A stretch of DNA of 64,000 nt from Eutreptiella sp. 'Long Island Sound 2002' (Eukaryota > Euglenozoa > Euglenophyceae > Eutreptiales > Eutreptiaceae). Numbering within the stretch: the first letter of the stretch is position 1; each line of letters starts with the position of its first letter. The position numbers and the translations under genes were made by a program. The stretch lies in assembly GCA_964036045.1 (NCBI GenBank), contig OZ038385.1, positions 58,871,919-58,935,918 of the forward strand, in the 5' to 3' direction. Below the pieces are notes generated by a model that was not told where the DNA came from, made no database searches, and saw only the letters and a program-made list of their open reading frames with translations. Below are positions 42,785 to 55,484 of this stretch, piece by piece.

Positions 42785-44960
42785 TGTATCCTATCCTTTT
42801 AGCCCATGTAATCACCACATTTGACACAAAAGGATGCACCATTTCCGGGTCTTGCTAATTGGTAGTACCAATGCTATCAGATGACAATTTTGCTGCAATA
42901 AACGATTTCAATGCACATTATATTCTATTACAACTGTAACGATAATGTGCGGCCGGAAAGAACATGAATACATGCTACTACAGCTACCCACAACACCCCC
43001 CTTTACCTCTATGCGATCCATAATTGAAAAAACCAAATCAGAAAAACATATACAGCAACAAAAGTTCACCCATCTTGCACACATAAGAACAAAGACAGTC
43101 ACAAAAAGACAAGAAGATAAAACATAAACCAATTGATGGCATTAGTTTTGTGACTAGGCTTGGGAAGGATTCGCTACGCTCCTCCTCTCCAAGCCTAGAA
43201 ACACCCGAAGTGTAAGAATTTACGCTACTACAACTTTCATTGAACCTTCGAAAACGCCAATGAACAAAATCAGTACATTTCCTCCGCCCAAACAACCATA
43301 GAACAAATGTGAGGTGCAACGCAAGACCAAACAAAGGAAACATCTTGCACGTGCCATTACCGGAACCCTACCGATGCAACATTGTAGGTTGTAGGGAGAT
43401 ACAAGCTTTCCTCGTACTTTTTTGTCGCAAATGGAAACCTCCAAATTCGACAAAGAAGATGATTTTTTTTCCAAGAATAGCAAGCGACTGTTGCTTCTTG
43501 TCTCTAATGATTGTTCATGCCCTTAGTCCATTGCTTCTATTGGTTTAATTTTTGTGCCTAATGGAACCGCTAGTTGGTTGGGCCGTGGCTCGTTCCCAGT
43601 CCCATGGTTTCTGGTGAGCAACCTTTGCCAACACGGGTGCAAAACACCCAACTCGCAAAACAACCTTATTATAGCACCCGACCAAGCTACCCCGCATCCA
43701 TTATAAAGGCTGTTGGTCCATCTTACATAACCATATCGGTTTTAGTTCGTGGTGAAACTATACCGGATCACAGGACTGCCTCGTTGAATAGTCGCTGCAA
43801 AAACTCCCCAAACGTCGCTGCTTGTGATGCCAAAAAAGTACCTTTTGGCGTATTTTTTGTGACCAATATTCGGAGCGACCAAATACTACCCACCGGTCAT
43901 TCTCTTGTACATCTTTCAATGATCGTACCAACCTACGTTTCAATGGCCAACGGCAAAACATATCCAAATGGCGCCCAAAATACGCGATTGCGCAACTTGA
44001 AAAAGCCGCCAACTATCAAACCTCTGACGCATAAAAAAGCAGCACTTTATAACCTCGCGGACCGAAGTACCCACTCAATACGCACTACGCACCAGGAAGG
44101 GCCTTCATTAAAAGGGGTTGAAGGCGCGTAGATCCGGGGCTGCTCGTAGTACCATTTGGGGGGAGACCCATGACGGCGAGAAAATGCAGCCTGTTTTTGG
44201 TGCTGATAGCATGCTCCAAAACTCTCCACTAGACAGCTCCCGTTCTATGACCATACGAAGGCACACACAAAACCACGCAATACAGATCGAAGGGCAACAG
44301 TAGGGCTTCGATTTGGTTAAGGGATGGCCTTGTACCTCAACGCTGTATTCGCGAAGCGCCACATTCCGTAAGGTCCACGATCGAAAAAATGCGATTTTTC
44401 ACCCCAATCGGTCTCACTCCAACGGCCGTATCTCGGCGCCACCGGGTCGTTTGGAGCTAAATTTTTTTCCGCGACCCTGGGGGCAGCCTTGAGGTAATGG
44501 TGCTTGGAGCTGCGCTAGATGAGCCACGGGCACGGCGCTATCGAGGTCGGTAGATCACCCACGTTTGGTAAATTTCGATTTTTTCCCCAACATGTACCCT
44601 TCTCCCAAGTGCGAAATCGGATTGGTTTTTCGAAATTCCAATGCTACATGGATCATTTTTCGATGCCGCTCACCAAAATGCAGTCAAAATTGGATTTCGT
44701 GAAATTTGTTTTTCTCGGTTCTTTTCCACATCACCGGAACCGGGCCTGGAAAACAAATGCCCCTAAATATCATTGTGGGGCCCAACTTGCCATCCACAAA
44801 TGTTCCCGCGGTTCGCTCTAAAACATATGTGTTGCCACCTGTATGAGGGGCCCCATCCGGCGGGATTATCATTGGGGGTCAGCTTACTGGCGGTCACTGG
44901 TCACTGGCGGCAGCTGGGCTCTGGACAGCAAACGGCGGGCCTTACAAGCCCAGCGGCAAG
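42785..44960 (+). repeat. 2.3-kb tandem unit 2
   Basis: Head-to-tail copy of the same unit, more diverged from units 1 and 3 than these are from each other. It includes a degenerate form of the hairpin at 43,156-43,196. Open frames differ from those of the sister units. Confidence 0.75.
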
Positions 44961-45074
44961 AACCGGCAAAGGAGTGGTAGTTCATGTTCCATGATGCATG
45001 ACCGGAGACATCTATACAAGTGCACCATTCGGCTTCTTCTTTTCGTGAACCATTAGTACAGCTCAATTGACTAT

Positions 45075-47260
45075 GTCTTATTCTTTTAGAGAAAACAATC
45101 AACACGGCGGACCAAAAAGGATGTGCAATTCATAGTTCTTGTTGATTGGTGATGTTGGTGCTGTCAGATGACACTTTATCTACTTAGAACAATTGTAGTG
45201 CACACTATATTGTTCTGCAACCATAACGAGACAAAGAAAATATGATATCTTGCAAAGAACATCACTACATGCTACTACACCTACCCACAACAACCCTTTG
45301 TACCTTTGTGAAATCCATGATTAGAAAAAAAATACAAACTAAAGAGGCAGAATGTGTGTTGGAGCAAACATTTAGCCATCTTGCACATAAAACAATAAAG
45401 GCAATTGGAAAAAGAGAGTGAAATAAACATAAATGAATCCATGGCATTAGTTTCATGACCAGGCTTGGGAAGGAGGAGTTATGCTCCTCCTTCCCAAGCC
45501 TAGAAACACAGAAAGTGTCAAGAATACCGCTGCTACCATTTCTCATGTAGCTTTGAAAACGCCGATGCAAAAAAAAGTTGTTTTTTTCCTCTCCCCAAGC
45601 ACCCAAAGAACAAACGGGACTTGCTATGCCTATCCAAACTAAACATAGATGATGTACGGTCCATTGCTTGAACCCTGACGATCCAACAATGCTAGTTGTA
45701 GGAAGGTATAGGTTTTCTTCGCACATTTTTGTCGACAAATTAAAACCTCAAAAAATCGACACAAAAATGTTTTTTTTTCAAGAACAGCGAGCGCCCGTTG
45801 CTTCTTGTCTCTTAAAATTGTTGAAGCCCTTAGTCCATTGCTTGTATTGGTTTTCTTTTTATGCCTAACAGAACCACTAGTTGGTTGGGCCGTGGCTCGT
45901 TCTCGGTCCCATGGTTTTTGGCGAGTGACCACTGGCAACACGGTTGCAAAACCCCCAACTCACGAAACAACGCTATTATAGCACCGGACCAAGCAAGCTG
46001 CCACCCATGCTGAAGTCCGTCAATCCATTCTACACAACCATATCCGTTTCAATTCGTGATGACATCATACCTAACCACAGGAATGCTTCGTTGAACAATC
46101 AAGGCAAAAATTCTCAAAACGGTCCCTGGCTGCGACGCCAAAAAAGTTTTGTTCGCGTATTTTTCGCGCCCAAATTTCGGAGCTGCCAAGTACTACCCCC
46201 GGTCATTCTCTACTACATCTCTCAAGGATCGTAATGACCTACACTTTGGGCCTCCACGACATGTCCAAATGCCTCCCAAAATACACGACGGCGCAACTTG
46301 GAAAAATTGCCAAATGTCAAACCTCGGACGCATACAACATCAACATTATATAACCCCACGGACCCAAGTACCCACCCAACACCACGAAGGACCTTGATCA
46401 AAAAGGTTTGAAGGCAGGTGGATCCGGGGCTCCTCGCAGTACCACTTGGGGGGAGACCCATGACGGCGAGAAAACACAGCCTATTTTTGGTGCTGATAGC
46501 ATGCTCCAAAACTCTCCACTAGACAGCTCCCGTTGTGAGACCATACGAAGGCACCCACAAAGCCACGCAATATAGATCGAAGGGCAACAGTAGGGCTTCG
46601 ATTTGGTTAGGGGATGGCCTTGTACCTCAACGCTGTATTCGCGCAGCGCCACGTTCCGTAAGGTCCACGATCGAAAAAATGCGATTTTTCACCCCAATCG
46701 GTCTCACTCCAACGGCCGTATCTCGGCGCCACCGGGTCGTTTGGAGCTAAATTTTTTTCCGCGACCCTGGGAGCAGTGTGGGGGTAATGGTGCTTGGAGC
46801 TGAGCCAAATGAGCCACGGGCGCGGCGCTATCGAGGTCGGCAGATGACCCGTGTTTGGAAAATTTCGATTTCCTCCCCAACTTGTACCCTTCTCCCAAGT
46901 GCGAAATCGGATTGGTTTTTTCGAAATTCCAATGCTACATGGATCATTTTTCGATGTCGCTCACAAAAATGCATTCGAAATCGGATTTCCTGAAGTTTCA
47001 TCTTTGGCGATTTTTCAATGGATCTCCGGATTCTGGCCACGAAACAAATTTGCAACATAAATATTTGTAGGGCCCCACGTGCCATCCACCAATGTTCCTT
47101 CGGTTCGCTCTAAAACGCGTTCGTTGCCACCTGTATGAGAGGGCCTCTGGGCACATAGTCATTGGGGGTCAGCTTTACAGCTGAACGTCGCTTGCGGCAA
47201 CGGGGCCTCTCCCCCGCTGCCGGACAGCGTACGGCGGGCCTTACAGGCCCAGGAGCAAAG
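45075..47260 (+). repeat. 2.3-kb tandem unit 3
   Basis: The intact reference copy. It contains the hairpin at 45,461-45,501 and the uninterrupted site (45,745-45,762) corresponding to the YR element insertion in unit 1. Its second half is nearly identical to 41,220-42,480. The unit ends near GGCGGGCCTTACAGGCCCAG. Confidence 0.75.
45461..45501. repeat. perfect 18-bp hairpin within unit 3
   Basis: AGGCTTGGGAAGGAGGAG, loop TTATG, then the exact reverse complement. In unit 1 (24,806-24,845) and unit 2 (43,156-43,196) the left arm has decayed. The 10.8-kb insertion in unit 1 lies directly at the 3' foot of this hairpin. Confidence 0.85.
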
Positions 47261-48779
47261 ATTCTGGGGCGGGATGATTCTTCTTTCGAGAGGGGGGGGT
47301 CCATTGGCCAAGGGGGCCATGTTTCTTTTCGAAGGGGGGGGTCCATTGACATGGGGGGTCCATTGGCATGGGGGGGGGGTACCAAACTCCCTTCAGCTGC
47401 CCTAAAGCCACCCCCCCTGCGCCTCCTAAAGCATGGTGCAATAGCTTTTGACCTGCACAGCACTGGAGGTCCTCCAAATAAGCTCGCCAGGGGGGACTCC
47501 AATGGCAATTCTACTTGAAGGTCTCGCAAACAGTGCCGTGCAGGTTACAGGGTAATCAGCCATCGCAAACGCCACTCGACTGTCCGCAGGTGCCCCGCAA
47601 CCCTAAGCAGGTTGCTATAATTATTGGATAGCGCCTGTTGATTGACAGGTGGTGCGCGTTTGAAGAATTTGATGCTGTCAAACCAGAGGCTCAGGTTGCT
47701 TCCCGGACATAATCGACCTGGGCATGGAGCTGACTGTCGGGCAGGACTCCCCAGTGCATAGTGTTTTCCTCAGGTGCTGTTGTTCTCGAGTGTAAGAGAC
47801 GGCGACAGTTTTTCTACGATGTATGGCAATTTGAAGGGTGCTACGGTGTGTGACGTCCTTTTGATTCCTTCGATCCTTGTCCATTATGGCTGTTACCCCG
47901 TATTTTCGCCACTTACCCCATTTTCGATGAGCATGTAATTCATTCTGTTTGTGCTGTATTGTGGCAGCTGCTCCGGATAACTGCAATACACCTGCCACGA
48001 GGCGGCAACACCCGGATCTGCAGCACGAATCAGCTTGTTAAGCGCCTTCCCCAACCCAGCACAGCGCTGTGTATCGATTTAGGACTCGGCTGATGCATAC
48101 AGCACAAGAAAGGCTGAGTGTTTACGGTGCCTTTCCACGGTATGCCGAAAAACAATGTGGCACTCAGCACTTGATAATTGCTGGCATTGGGTAGACGACC
48201 AACAGGCAGTTGTCGGCAGTCTATTGGGACCTGTTGACAATCGATGACGTTTTTTTGGGACTCTCAAAATCTGAATATCTCTGTGGTCGTGCGTAATTTG
48301 GGGTCTGCATCTTTTCTTTACAGGAGCTACTGTTTGTCGTTATGACCACCGCAGGGTACGTGTTTGGCGCCTTTACTCCATCGGCTGTTGAACCCAAGGT
48401 CTGTCTAATGCCCACTGAATGAGTGGGTGAGTGCGTGTGCTGGTTGGTGGGTTGGTGGCTGCATGAGTAAGTAGGTAAGTGAGTGAGTGAGTTACATCAA
48501 TGAACAAAGAAATGAAAGGATATTGTCATGGCAAAAATTGGCTGACATACCGGAAACTTCTCAAAAAATACACCTCTGAAACGCCTTTGCAGTACATGTG
48601 CAAGACATACGTCCGACCACTCTGCCGCATCTACATCATAAAGCCAACACCAGATACGACAGCACGCCACTTCGAAAACAGCCAGGCATTATCTCGACGA
48701 CACCTCCGATGTATCTCAAACGGACCGGCTCGGAAACGCAAAAGAAAACCACAACAAAATCCTTGGGATCCCACTCACT
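47261..48779. other. spacer, no gene seen
   Basis: G-run-rich start (47,290-47,380, words such as GGGGGGGTCCATTGGC, an inverted match to parts of 23,720-23,790), then ordinary DNA with short frames only. One frame at 48,500-48,946 has some protein-like content (YRKLLKKYTSETPLQYMCK) but no recognised family. Short GAGT repeats occur near 48,420-48,490. Confidence 0.4.
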
Positions 48780-49905
48780 TATTCATTGAGTCATTTGGTC
48801 ATTCAATCACTGATTCATTTTCTCGTTCATCACGTCATCCACTCACTAATTTGCTCACTCAGTCACTCAGTTGTTCGTTCGTGCGTTCGTTTGTCCATTC
48901 ACGCCCTGGCGGGGAAGAAGGGAAGTATGGATGGACGAATGGATGAGAAATAGAATGAATGAAGCGAACGAACGACTTGTGTGCAAGCAGAGTGAACAGT
49001 GAGTCAATGAGTGATCGAACGTGTGATTGGATAAATCTCGTGTGGGAGGGGAGTGAATGCTTGGCTGACTGATTGATGGACTGATGGACAGCAAAAAAGA
49101 AAGAAGCAAGGGGCATGAATGATGTCCATCCATGGCCCCCTCATGCATGTATTCATTCATTCCTGTGGTCATTCATCATTTGTTTATTTCATCGGGCATT
49201 CATTCATTCATTCATTCATTCGCTCATTCATTTACTTGCTTGTTCACTCATTCTCTCACTCGCTCACTCACTCAGTCGCTCGCTCGCTCGCTCGCTCAGA
49301 CACGCACCCACGCACACACGCACGCACCTATGCACGTGCGCTCCCAAACCATCCACCCACCCAACCACGCATGCACGTATGCACACACTCATCGCTCCCT
49401 CCCACCACGCATGCTGCCGACTCACCTGACCACACACACACGCACGCACGCACGTACATGTTGACCACGCATGCAAGCAAGCGCGCACGCCCATTCACGC
49501 GTGCGCGCACGCATGCAGGGACGCATGCACGCACGCAATCACGCACGTGCTCACCCAACCACCCATTCACTCGTCCACTCAATCTCTCCTCAATTCGACG
49601 GGAACAAACGAACGAACGAATGAATTCAAAAGAGGCACTGGATGAATGAACGATTGACTGACTGATTCACTGACTGACTGACTGAATGAGTGGTGGAATG
49701 GATCAATAAATCAATGAAGAAACGAGAAAAGGAACGGGTCCGTGAAGCAAAGAAAGAACGGATGGATGATGTGCTTCAGATGTTGAACAAATGGACCAGG
49801 GGCTAACGGAAAAGCAGATTGAATGAATCAACAAAACTATGAATCAATGTGGAAGTGAGGGCGTGCAAAGACGGACGAAGAATGAATACATGAAGGTATG
49901 GATAA
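48780..49905. repeat. CATT/GAAT and related tetranucleotide tract
   Basis: Imperfect CATT, CACT, CGCTCACT and GAAT tetramers over about 1.1 kb. A pure stretch (CATTCATTCATTCATTCATT) lies near 49,198-49,222, and CACGCACGCA-type repeats at 49,310-49,560. All frames are open in places, without meaning. Confidence 0.8.
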
Positions 49906-50603
49906 ACGAACTAATGGCTGAATGAAGGACCGAATGAATGGATGAAAGGGTGAGTGCATGCATGAGTGAGTGAACGAATGTAGGACGGAAGGAGCGAGTG
50001 AAATGGCAATGGTTGAAATCCCTTCATTTGTTTGTTTGGTCGGTCAACGTTGCAGAGATTGTCTGACGTTTTCTGTATCTGCGCTGGTGGTGGTGGCGGT
50101 GATGATTTGGGTGGTGGTGCGGCAAGTGAGGAGATTAGGCCACCCGAGACCCAAGATTTTCTGACCCAAATGGAGGAAAAGGGCACAGGGGTGAAGAAGG
50201 ACATTGGGGATTGCTTGTTTGCACAAATGAGGGACAATGGTCTCACTCATTCATACTGTCATTCATTCGCCCGCTCGGTCCGTCACTCATTTATTTTGAC
50301 TTTCTCTCAGCTAGCCAGCCAGCCGGCCAGTCAGTCCTGTGCGACATATCTCTTGGGGACATTCATAAGGTGCCAACACAGAGCAAATTCACATTTTTTC
50401 AGGGTTTTCTCAACTTTTGGTCTAATGGACCAAAATGTCGTTCCCGGGGGGGGGGGGTATGTGTATGCTTTTCAAAATCTGGAGAAAAGGCTGTTTCAGA
50501 AATGTATGGGTTTGGGGGGGGGGGGTAGGTGGTCACAGTTTTGCGCACAGCACTGTAAACGGGACAACACACAGGGCACAGGCAATGCTCCAGAGATCAC
50601 TCA

Positions 50604-51245
50604 TTATTCCGAATCCGATTCGTTGTCATCGTTGCCCCTTTCCACAAGGGCTGGGACTCCATTGGGGCACACATCCCCCTGCTTGTGACTGGGAACATAC
50701 TTCTTCAATTTTTCCCAATCCTGCAGCCTGCATGCCTTGACTGGCACCCACGCTGTGTTTAGGGGCATGGCCCACAGGCCATCAGCCGTGAGGTCCACAT
50801 TTCGCTGTTTGGTGAGCTGGACCTTGCGCCACGCAATGGCCTCACTGTACCCTGATTTCACCCAGACAAAACCAGGATGGGCCCCAAGGTTTTCAGGGTC
50901 AGGTGTCTGGCCAAAATCCAACCACTTTATTTTGTCATCTCTGATCAAAACAGGCTGGCGCTGATGGTCCAGGTGGTTGCCTGAAGACTTATATGCACCT
51001 GCCAGCCACTTGGACACATCCCAAAAATCATTGCGCTTCAAAATGCGGAGTTTTCGTACAAACCGCTGTTTATTTCGCACAACGTGCTGGATTGTTAGGC
51101 CAGCCATGTCAGTGAGACCATAATAATAACCAACATTATGCAGGGCACGGTCCATGGCACGTGACGCTGCATTGCATAGATTATATGAGTGGCCCTTAAT
51201 AAAAACGCACCACGTGATGCGATGAAACCAGCACCAGTTTATCAA
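50604..51245 (-). CDS. transposase-like protein, C-terminal part
   Basis: A 213-codon frame, probably the last exon. Near the start it reads CVFIKGHSYNLCNAASRAM, which resembles the KGHTxNxCDR box found in some protist and fungal transposase-like proteins (here CNAAS replaces CDRxF). It continues with NKQRFVRKLRILKRNDFWD, IKWLDFGQTPDPENLGAH and an acidic end (NDDNESDSE). Composition is even and there are no internal stops, the best coding signal in this element. Upstream exons should lie at 51.3-52.9 kb on the same strand. Function in transposition is inferred from the TIRs around it. Confidence 0.45.
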   Translation of the reverse strand: MINWCWFHRITWCVFIKGHSYNLCNAASRAMDRALHNVGYYYGLTDMAGLTIQHVVRNKQRFVRKLRILKRNDFWDVSKWLAGAYKSSGNHLDHQRQPVLIRDDKIKWLDFGQTPDPENLGAHPGFVWVKSGYSEAIAWRKVQLTKQRNVDLTADGLWAMPLNTAWVPVKACRLQDWEKLKKYVPSHKQGDVCPNGVPALVERGNDDNESDSE

Positions 51246-51274
51246 ACAAATTACAAAACATCCAATTCAGAAAT

Positions 51275-51610
51275 TCAGAACAGCACCCATCTGTCTGGAT
51301 GAATAGGTGCCCTGCTCCTGTGGAGCACCTGTACAACTCTCCGATCAGGGCAGAGGCCGTCGTTTCTGTGGTGCATCAGGGGAAGCGACAGCACGTTGCG
51401 TGAATTTGTATGTGGACATAGTGGCTGCCTGTTGACAAAAACAGGCAGAAAGCAACACAGGCACCCTCCAAAACGGACAAAAATCTCCAACATGTTGTCA
51501 GTACAGCATGCAAACCTGCGGTGTTCTGAATAGCCCTTTTCAAGGGCTTTCCGAATATGCCCCACATATCCCCCCCCTACAGGACACTCAGCGGGCACAA
51601 ATGAGACCAC
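51275..51610 (-). CDS. possible upstream exon of transposase-like gene
   Basis: A 111-codon minus-strand frame beginning MVSFVPAECPVGGGYVGH and IRKALEKGYSEHRRFACC. The first 40 codons look protein-like; an overlapping frame also does. It lies 30 bp upstream of the better frame 50,604-51,245, and a short intron or a shift between them is possible. Family not recognised. Confidence 0.2.
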   Translation of the reverse strand: MVSFVPAECPVGGGYVGHIRKALEKGYSEHRRFACCTDNMLEIFVRFGGCLCCFLPVFVNRQPLCPHTNSRNVLSLPLMHHRNDGLCPDRRVVQVLHRSRAPIHPDRWVLF

Positions 51611-51929
51611 AAAGGCACCAACCCCTGAAAACGCTCCGTGTTGGCACCAAACCGCACGTCCCAGAGAGATATATGTACAGCCTCTGCATTTGTCAGTTAC
51701 TCACCTGCTCTTCTGGTCCATGTCATGTGTCATATGTTGCGTGCCACCGGACACCCCCAGCATTCATTTCTCCCTCTCTTTGGCAGGGCCGCTTCTTCTA
51801 TGGTTCCCCGGAGACTTTTCTGTTTAAAGGAGGTGTGTCCTCAGGACCTCTGGGCTGAAGGGTGATGGTTCAGGGGAGTCCCCTTGGCAGTGGATATTGC
51901 GACACGGATATCAACGTCAAGGGATTGGA

Positions 51930-52110
51930 ACGTGGGTGCCATGCAGGACTGGGATGTGCTATGGAGGCAGGACTGGGATGTGTGTGCTATGGAGGCAGGA
52001 CTGGGATGTGCGTGCCAAGGAGGCCGGACTTGGATGTGCGGGCCAGGGAGGAAGGATTGGGTATTTGGGTGCTGTGCCATGGAAGAAGGATGTGATGGAT
52101 GTGTGTCCAG
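51930..52110. repeat. 31-bp minisatellite
   Basis: About five imperfect units with the words GGCAGGACTGGGATGTG and TGCTATGGA inside the TIR transposon. Confidence 0.7.
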
Positions 52111-52602
52111 GGATGTGGGTGCCATTGTGCGGGGTGACTTGCAAGTTCCATGCTGTCGGGTGTATTCCCTCAGTGTTTCATACATATGTTGCACCTTCAA
52201 CTAGGCTCTCGGCACAACTGGCGCTTCTGGTCAAACGGTGGAATCCCCTTTTTAAGGCGGAGACGATTCAGTAGCTCGGACCAAAGAACGATAATCATTA
52301 TTCCGTTTCTACTTATCACAGGAATGTGCAGGGCTTTTCGCTCATTCCCTTGGTCCCGGGAAAATGACCACTTCATCTTTGCGTTAGACCGATCCATCGG
52401 CTTCGGCTCCACTCCGCACTTCGGTGTTTATTTTGAGAATACCTTTCAGCAAGGGCTCACAGGTTCCCCTACACCGTCGCACCTGCACCCAGAAACTGCA
52501 CTCACACAGCGCAGTGATCACCTGGGCATGAAAGGGCAGGGGCGCATCATAAGGGCTGTGTGCACCCTGACCCTTCCCCAATGAGCATCCAGTGGATCCC
52601 GT

Positions 52603-52887
52603 CTAAGTTCTTAACGCTATGTTGCCTCTCCCTGCACCAAATACCCTCCGAACGTCATTGTCAATAAGCGATCCATTTCTTGGATCGTTTTCAGCATACG
52701 AATTCTGTCGTCGACCATATCTGATCGCCATCAACTGCCCACACCTGCCTGGCATTCTTTTGCGCCATTTGTTGCGCCGCCCTGGCATCTTGGGCGCTTG
52801 CAATTTGAAACATCTTTGATGCTCGTCTGAAGGCCACATATCACAGCATTGCGCCAGCATCAGTATCAGGGCATCAAGCTGCATCAC
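52603..52887 (-). CDS. possible first exon of transposase-like gene
   Basis: A 94-codon frame starting MMQLDALILMLAQCCDMW with a basic middle (MPGRRNKWRKRMPGR). It sits about 230 bp inside the right inverted repeat, where a first exon is expected. No DNA-binding domain is recognised. The call is weak. Confidence 0.25.
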   Translation of the reverse strand: MMQLDALILMLAQCCDMWPSDEHQRCFKLQAPKMPGRRNKWRKRMPGRCGQLMAIRYGRRQNSYAENDPRNGSLIDNDVRRVFGAGRGNIALRT

Positions 52888-52927
52888 CAGAAGTTATGCC
52901 GGGGGATGGCAACTTGAGGAACGGCAC

Positions 52928-52950
52928 GCACACACACACACACGCGCGCG

Positions 52951-53015
<65 letters not shown>
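52928..53015. repeat. CA/CG microsatellite
   Basis: CACACA, then CGCGCGCGCG, then about 55 bp of CA. The strictly alternating purine-pyrimidine run (about 88 bp) could adopt Z-DNA. Confidence 0.95.
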
Positions 53016-53017
<2 letters not shown>

Positions 53018-53301
53018 GAACCCCGCGCACGGGTGGCCGAAAGCTGATCGCGCTGAGGGGGGCCTCTCCCCGGCACCCAACCCCACGCGGGTGAGCAGTG
53101 TGCCAAGTGCCATGTGTACACCAGCGCAGACACAGAAAACGTCAGACAATCTCTGCAACGTTGACCGACCGACCGACCGAGGGATTTCAACCATTGCCAT
53201 TTCACTGACTCCTTCCGTCCTCCATTCGTTCATTCACTCACTCATGCACGTACTTAGCCTTTCATCCATTCATTCGGTCCTTCATTCAGCCATTCGTTCG
53301 T

Positions 53302-55484
53302 TCACACGCACATGTTCACACACAGGAGGAGGAGGAGGAGATGCAGCCCATGAGCTTTGCTGCGCAACCCCATGGTGCTCGACGACCATGCCAGCAGAAT
53401 GGCCTGCGCGGTTGTTGTGGCCGTGCTGGCTGACGTGGGCCTCTTTCCCCATAGTCTCCTCCGCTTGGGTCATGCATATGTACACATACACACACAAATA
53501 CACATACACGACCGGAACGGGGGTCCGCCCAAAGGCTGGCTCCATTTTCAGCCTGCAGCGGTTCCCAGGGTGGATGTCTCCACTAGGGACTCTGTCGGCT
53601 CTTGGATACCGCCCAGCTCCTACCCCTACTCCGGCGCCAGGGCTCAGAAACCGCTGCCCCCCATACGGGCAGAGTAGTATCACCTCGACACCCCCAACCT
53701 CCTGCCTTTGTGGGCGACCCAAATCCCCCAAGAAGGGAGGACTCAAGTATCGCAGGCGCCAGGGAATTGGTGCTTGGGCTGGAAAGGATTGGTGTAACCT
53801 GATTGGTGCTCGGCCACTGGTACAATGGCCAAGCCCCGATGGCTACCACACACGGCAGCAGTGTGGCGTGCCTGCAACAGCACACCACAGCACACCACAG
53901 CAGGCGGCCCCCTCCCCAAACTGGGAGCCGAGGTGTGGGTGTCGGTAGCGGTGCCCCCCTCCCCAAACTGAGGGGCAATGAGAGGTGGTCATCTGCGGTG
54001 CCCCCCCTCCCCAAAACGGGGGCAAGAGGTGGGTGGGAACAGGGCTCCCCAAACTGCAAACTGGGTAGCCACGAGAGGCGGTCATAAGGGCACCCCCCCA
54101 GCAACGAGAGGTGCTCAACAGGGGCGGCAGTCACCTGCAGCGGAGTGTGGGAGAGGGCAGGGGGCTGGGTGGGGGGGTGGGGGGGTACCTAGAGGAGGTA
54201 CCCTCTAGGCCACCCCCTTGTGCCCTAGGCCACCTGTGCAGGCTACTCCCTGAGAGGCACCTCAATTGTAGGTGGCTCAACTAGGCAAAAGGGCACTAGG
54301 GCGCTAGTTGGTATAAAAAAAGGTGCCGGTGTTCCCAGTGCCCACATGCCGTGTAGGGGAGAGCAAAGGGTCACGTGTGCCGCACCCTGTTGCAAGGAGG
54401 GCAACAAAGGGGTGTGTGGTCAATATTTTGGAAAGAAGCAGGCCCCTTCCCTGACTTGGGGCTAACCTCCCAACCGCCGTTTGCAAACTCTGCCGGCACC
54501 GGCGAGACTGGAGTCCTTTAATTGTGTGGGGATAGGGATTGCCTGTGGAGGTGGCAGGTGGGTTGGTGTGGGGATATGACATGGAGCTTTGGTGGGGTTG
54601 CTGCGAGCTAGGCTCAGCCACGATGTGGCGAGATGGGCTCCACCAGGGGTGGTGGGGTTTTGAATACTAGGAAAGGTGGCAATTTTTCCCCCCGGAGCTT
54701 TGCGGGTTCTACCCTCCAGGGATACCCTTGCATAAGACTATCACACGCACTTCCGCTTTCTAGCGGCGTTCTTGATGAGATTTTAGCATTAGCAATGCCC
54801 ATGTAGTGATGCAAGACCAACGATTTACTATTTTGCCTTGCTTCTGTAGACCGTGTTGCATGTCTTGCTTTTTGACACTTGGGCCAATGAAAGGCCAACC
54901 TGGTATCGAGAGGGATGTTGTTGTACACTACCATTTAGAGGATCAACAGTGCAAGAGTTCATGCGTCACCGCAACAAACGGTTGCCTCAGGCGTGTTCAT
55001 GGGTGCGCTTGGCTCCTCTTAAAGAATGCAGTTCTGTGACCATGTTGTGGCAATGTGTTTCAATTTTCGAGTCTCTTTCTTTTGCATGTTTTTTCTGCTT
55101 TAGTTTAGTATTTATTATTTTCATAGTTATGTCTTATTTGTTGTATTTATTAGAGTCATTTGGGCATATGGTACTTTGAGCTTTGGGGATTTCAAGGCAG
55201 GCAAAAATTTCCCCTGGCGAAATTGTCTACAGGCAAAATCCTCCCTTGCACTGTAGTATATAGCTCGTGCTCCCCGAGCCCTGTCGCGAGGCTCCACACC
55301 ACACACTTGGCCAGAGGGTCCCTCCTCCAGTTACTTGCTTTGGTAAAAGATACTTGGTTGCGCACACATACCCGCATATTCTGGTCTAGGCCGCCAGCGC
55401 GCTGCAGCCGGTTACCCATCCTGCTTCGAAGATGATGCACCGACTTGGGGGTGAGACATCCGTTGCAAGGGGCACACAACAGGC
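53302..55484. other. spacer with minisatellite, no gene seen
   Basis: GC-rich DNA with a degenerate minisatellite at 53,890-54,110 (CCCCCCTCCCCAAACTG every 45-70 bp), then AT-richer DNA near 55,060-55,160. No recognisable protein. Confidence 0.45.
53890..54110. repeat. CCCTCCCCAAACTG minisatellite
   Basis: Four to five imperfect units pairing CCCCCTCCCCAAACTG with GAGAGGTGGTCAT-like words. Confidence 0.65.

Larger units (their letters stand above)
49906..53301 (-). mobile_element. DNA transposon with ~184-bp TIRs
   Basis: 49,906-50,089 and 53,119-53,301 are reverse complements with few differences, sharing GGACCGAATGAATGGATG, ACGGAAGGAG and AACGTTGCAGAGATTGTCTG. The outer part of each repeat is itself made of GAAT/GAGT tetramers, so the exact ends are uncertain. 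Between them is minus-strand coding sequence (50,604-51,245 and weaker exons up to 52,887), a 31-bp minisatellite and a CA/CG microsatellite. The family is not identified. Confidence 0.6.

Noticed and set aside
48867-49649. Overlapping frames rich in HSFIHS, HTHTHA and similar
   Set aside because: Translations of CATT and CACG tetramer repeats.
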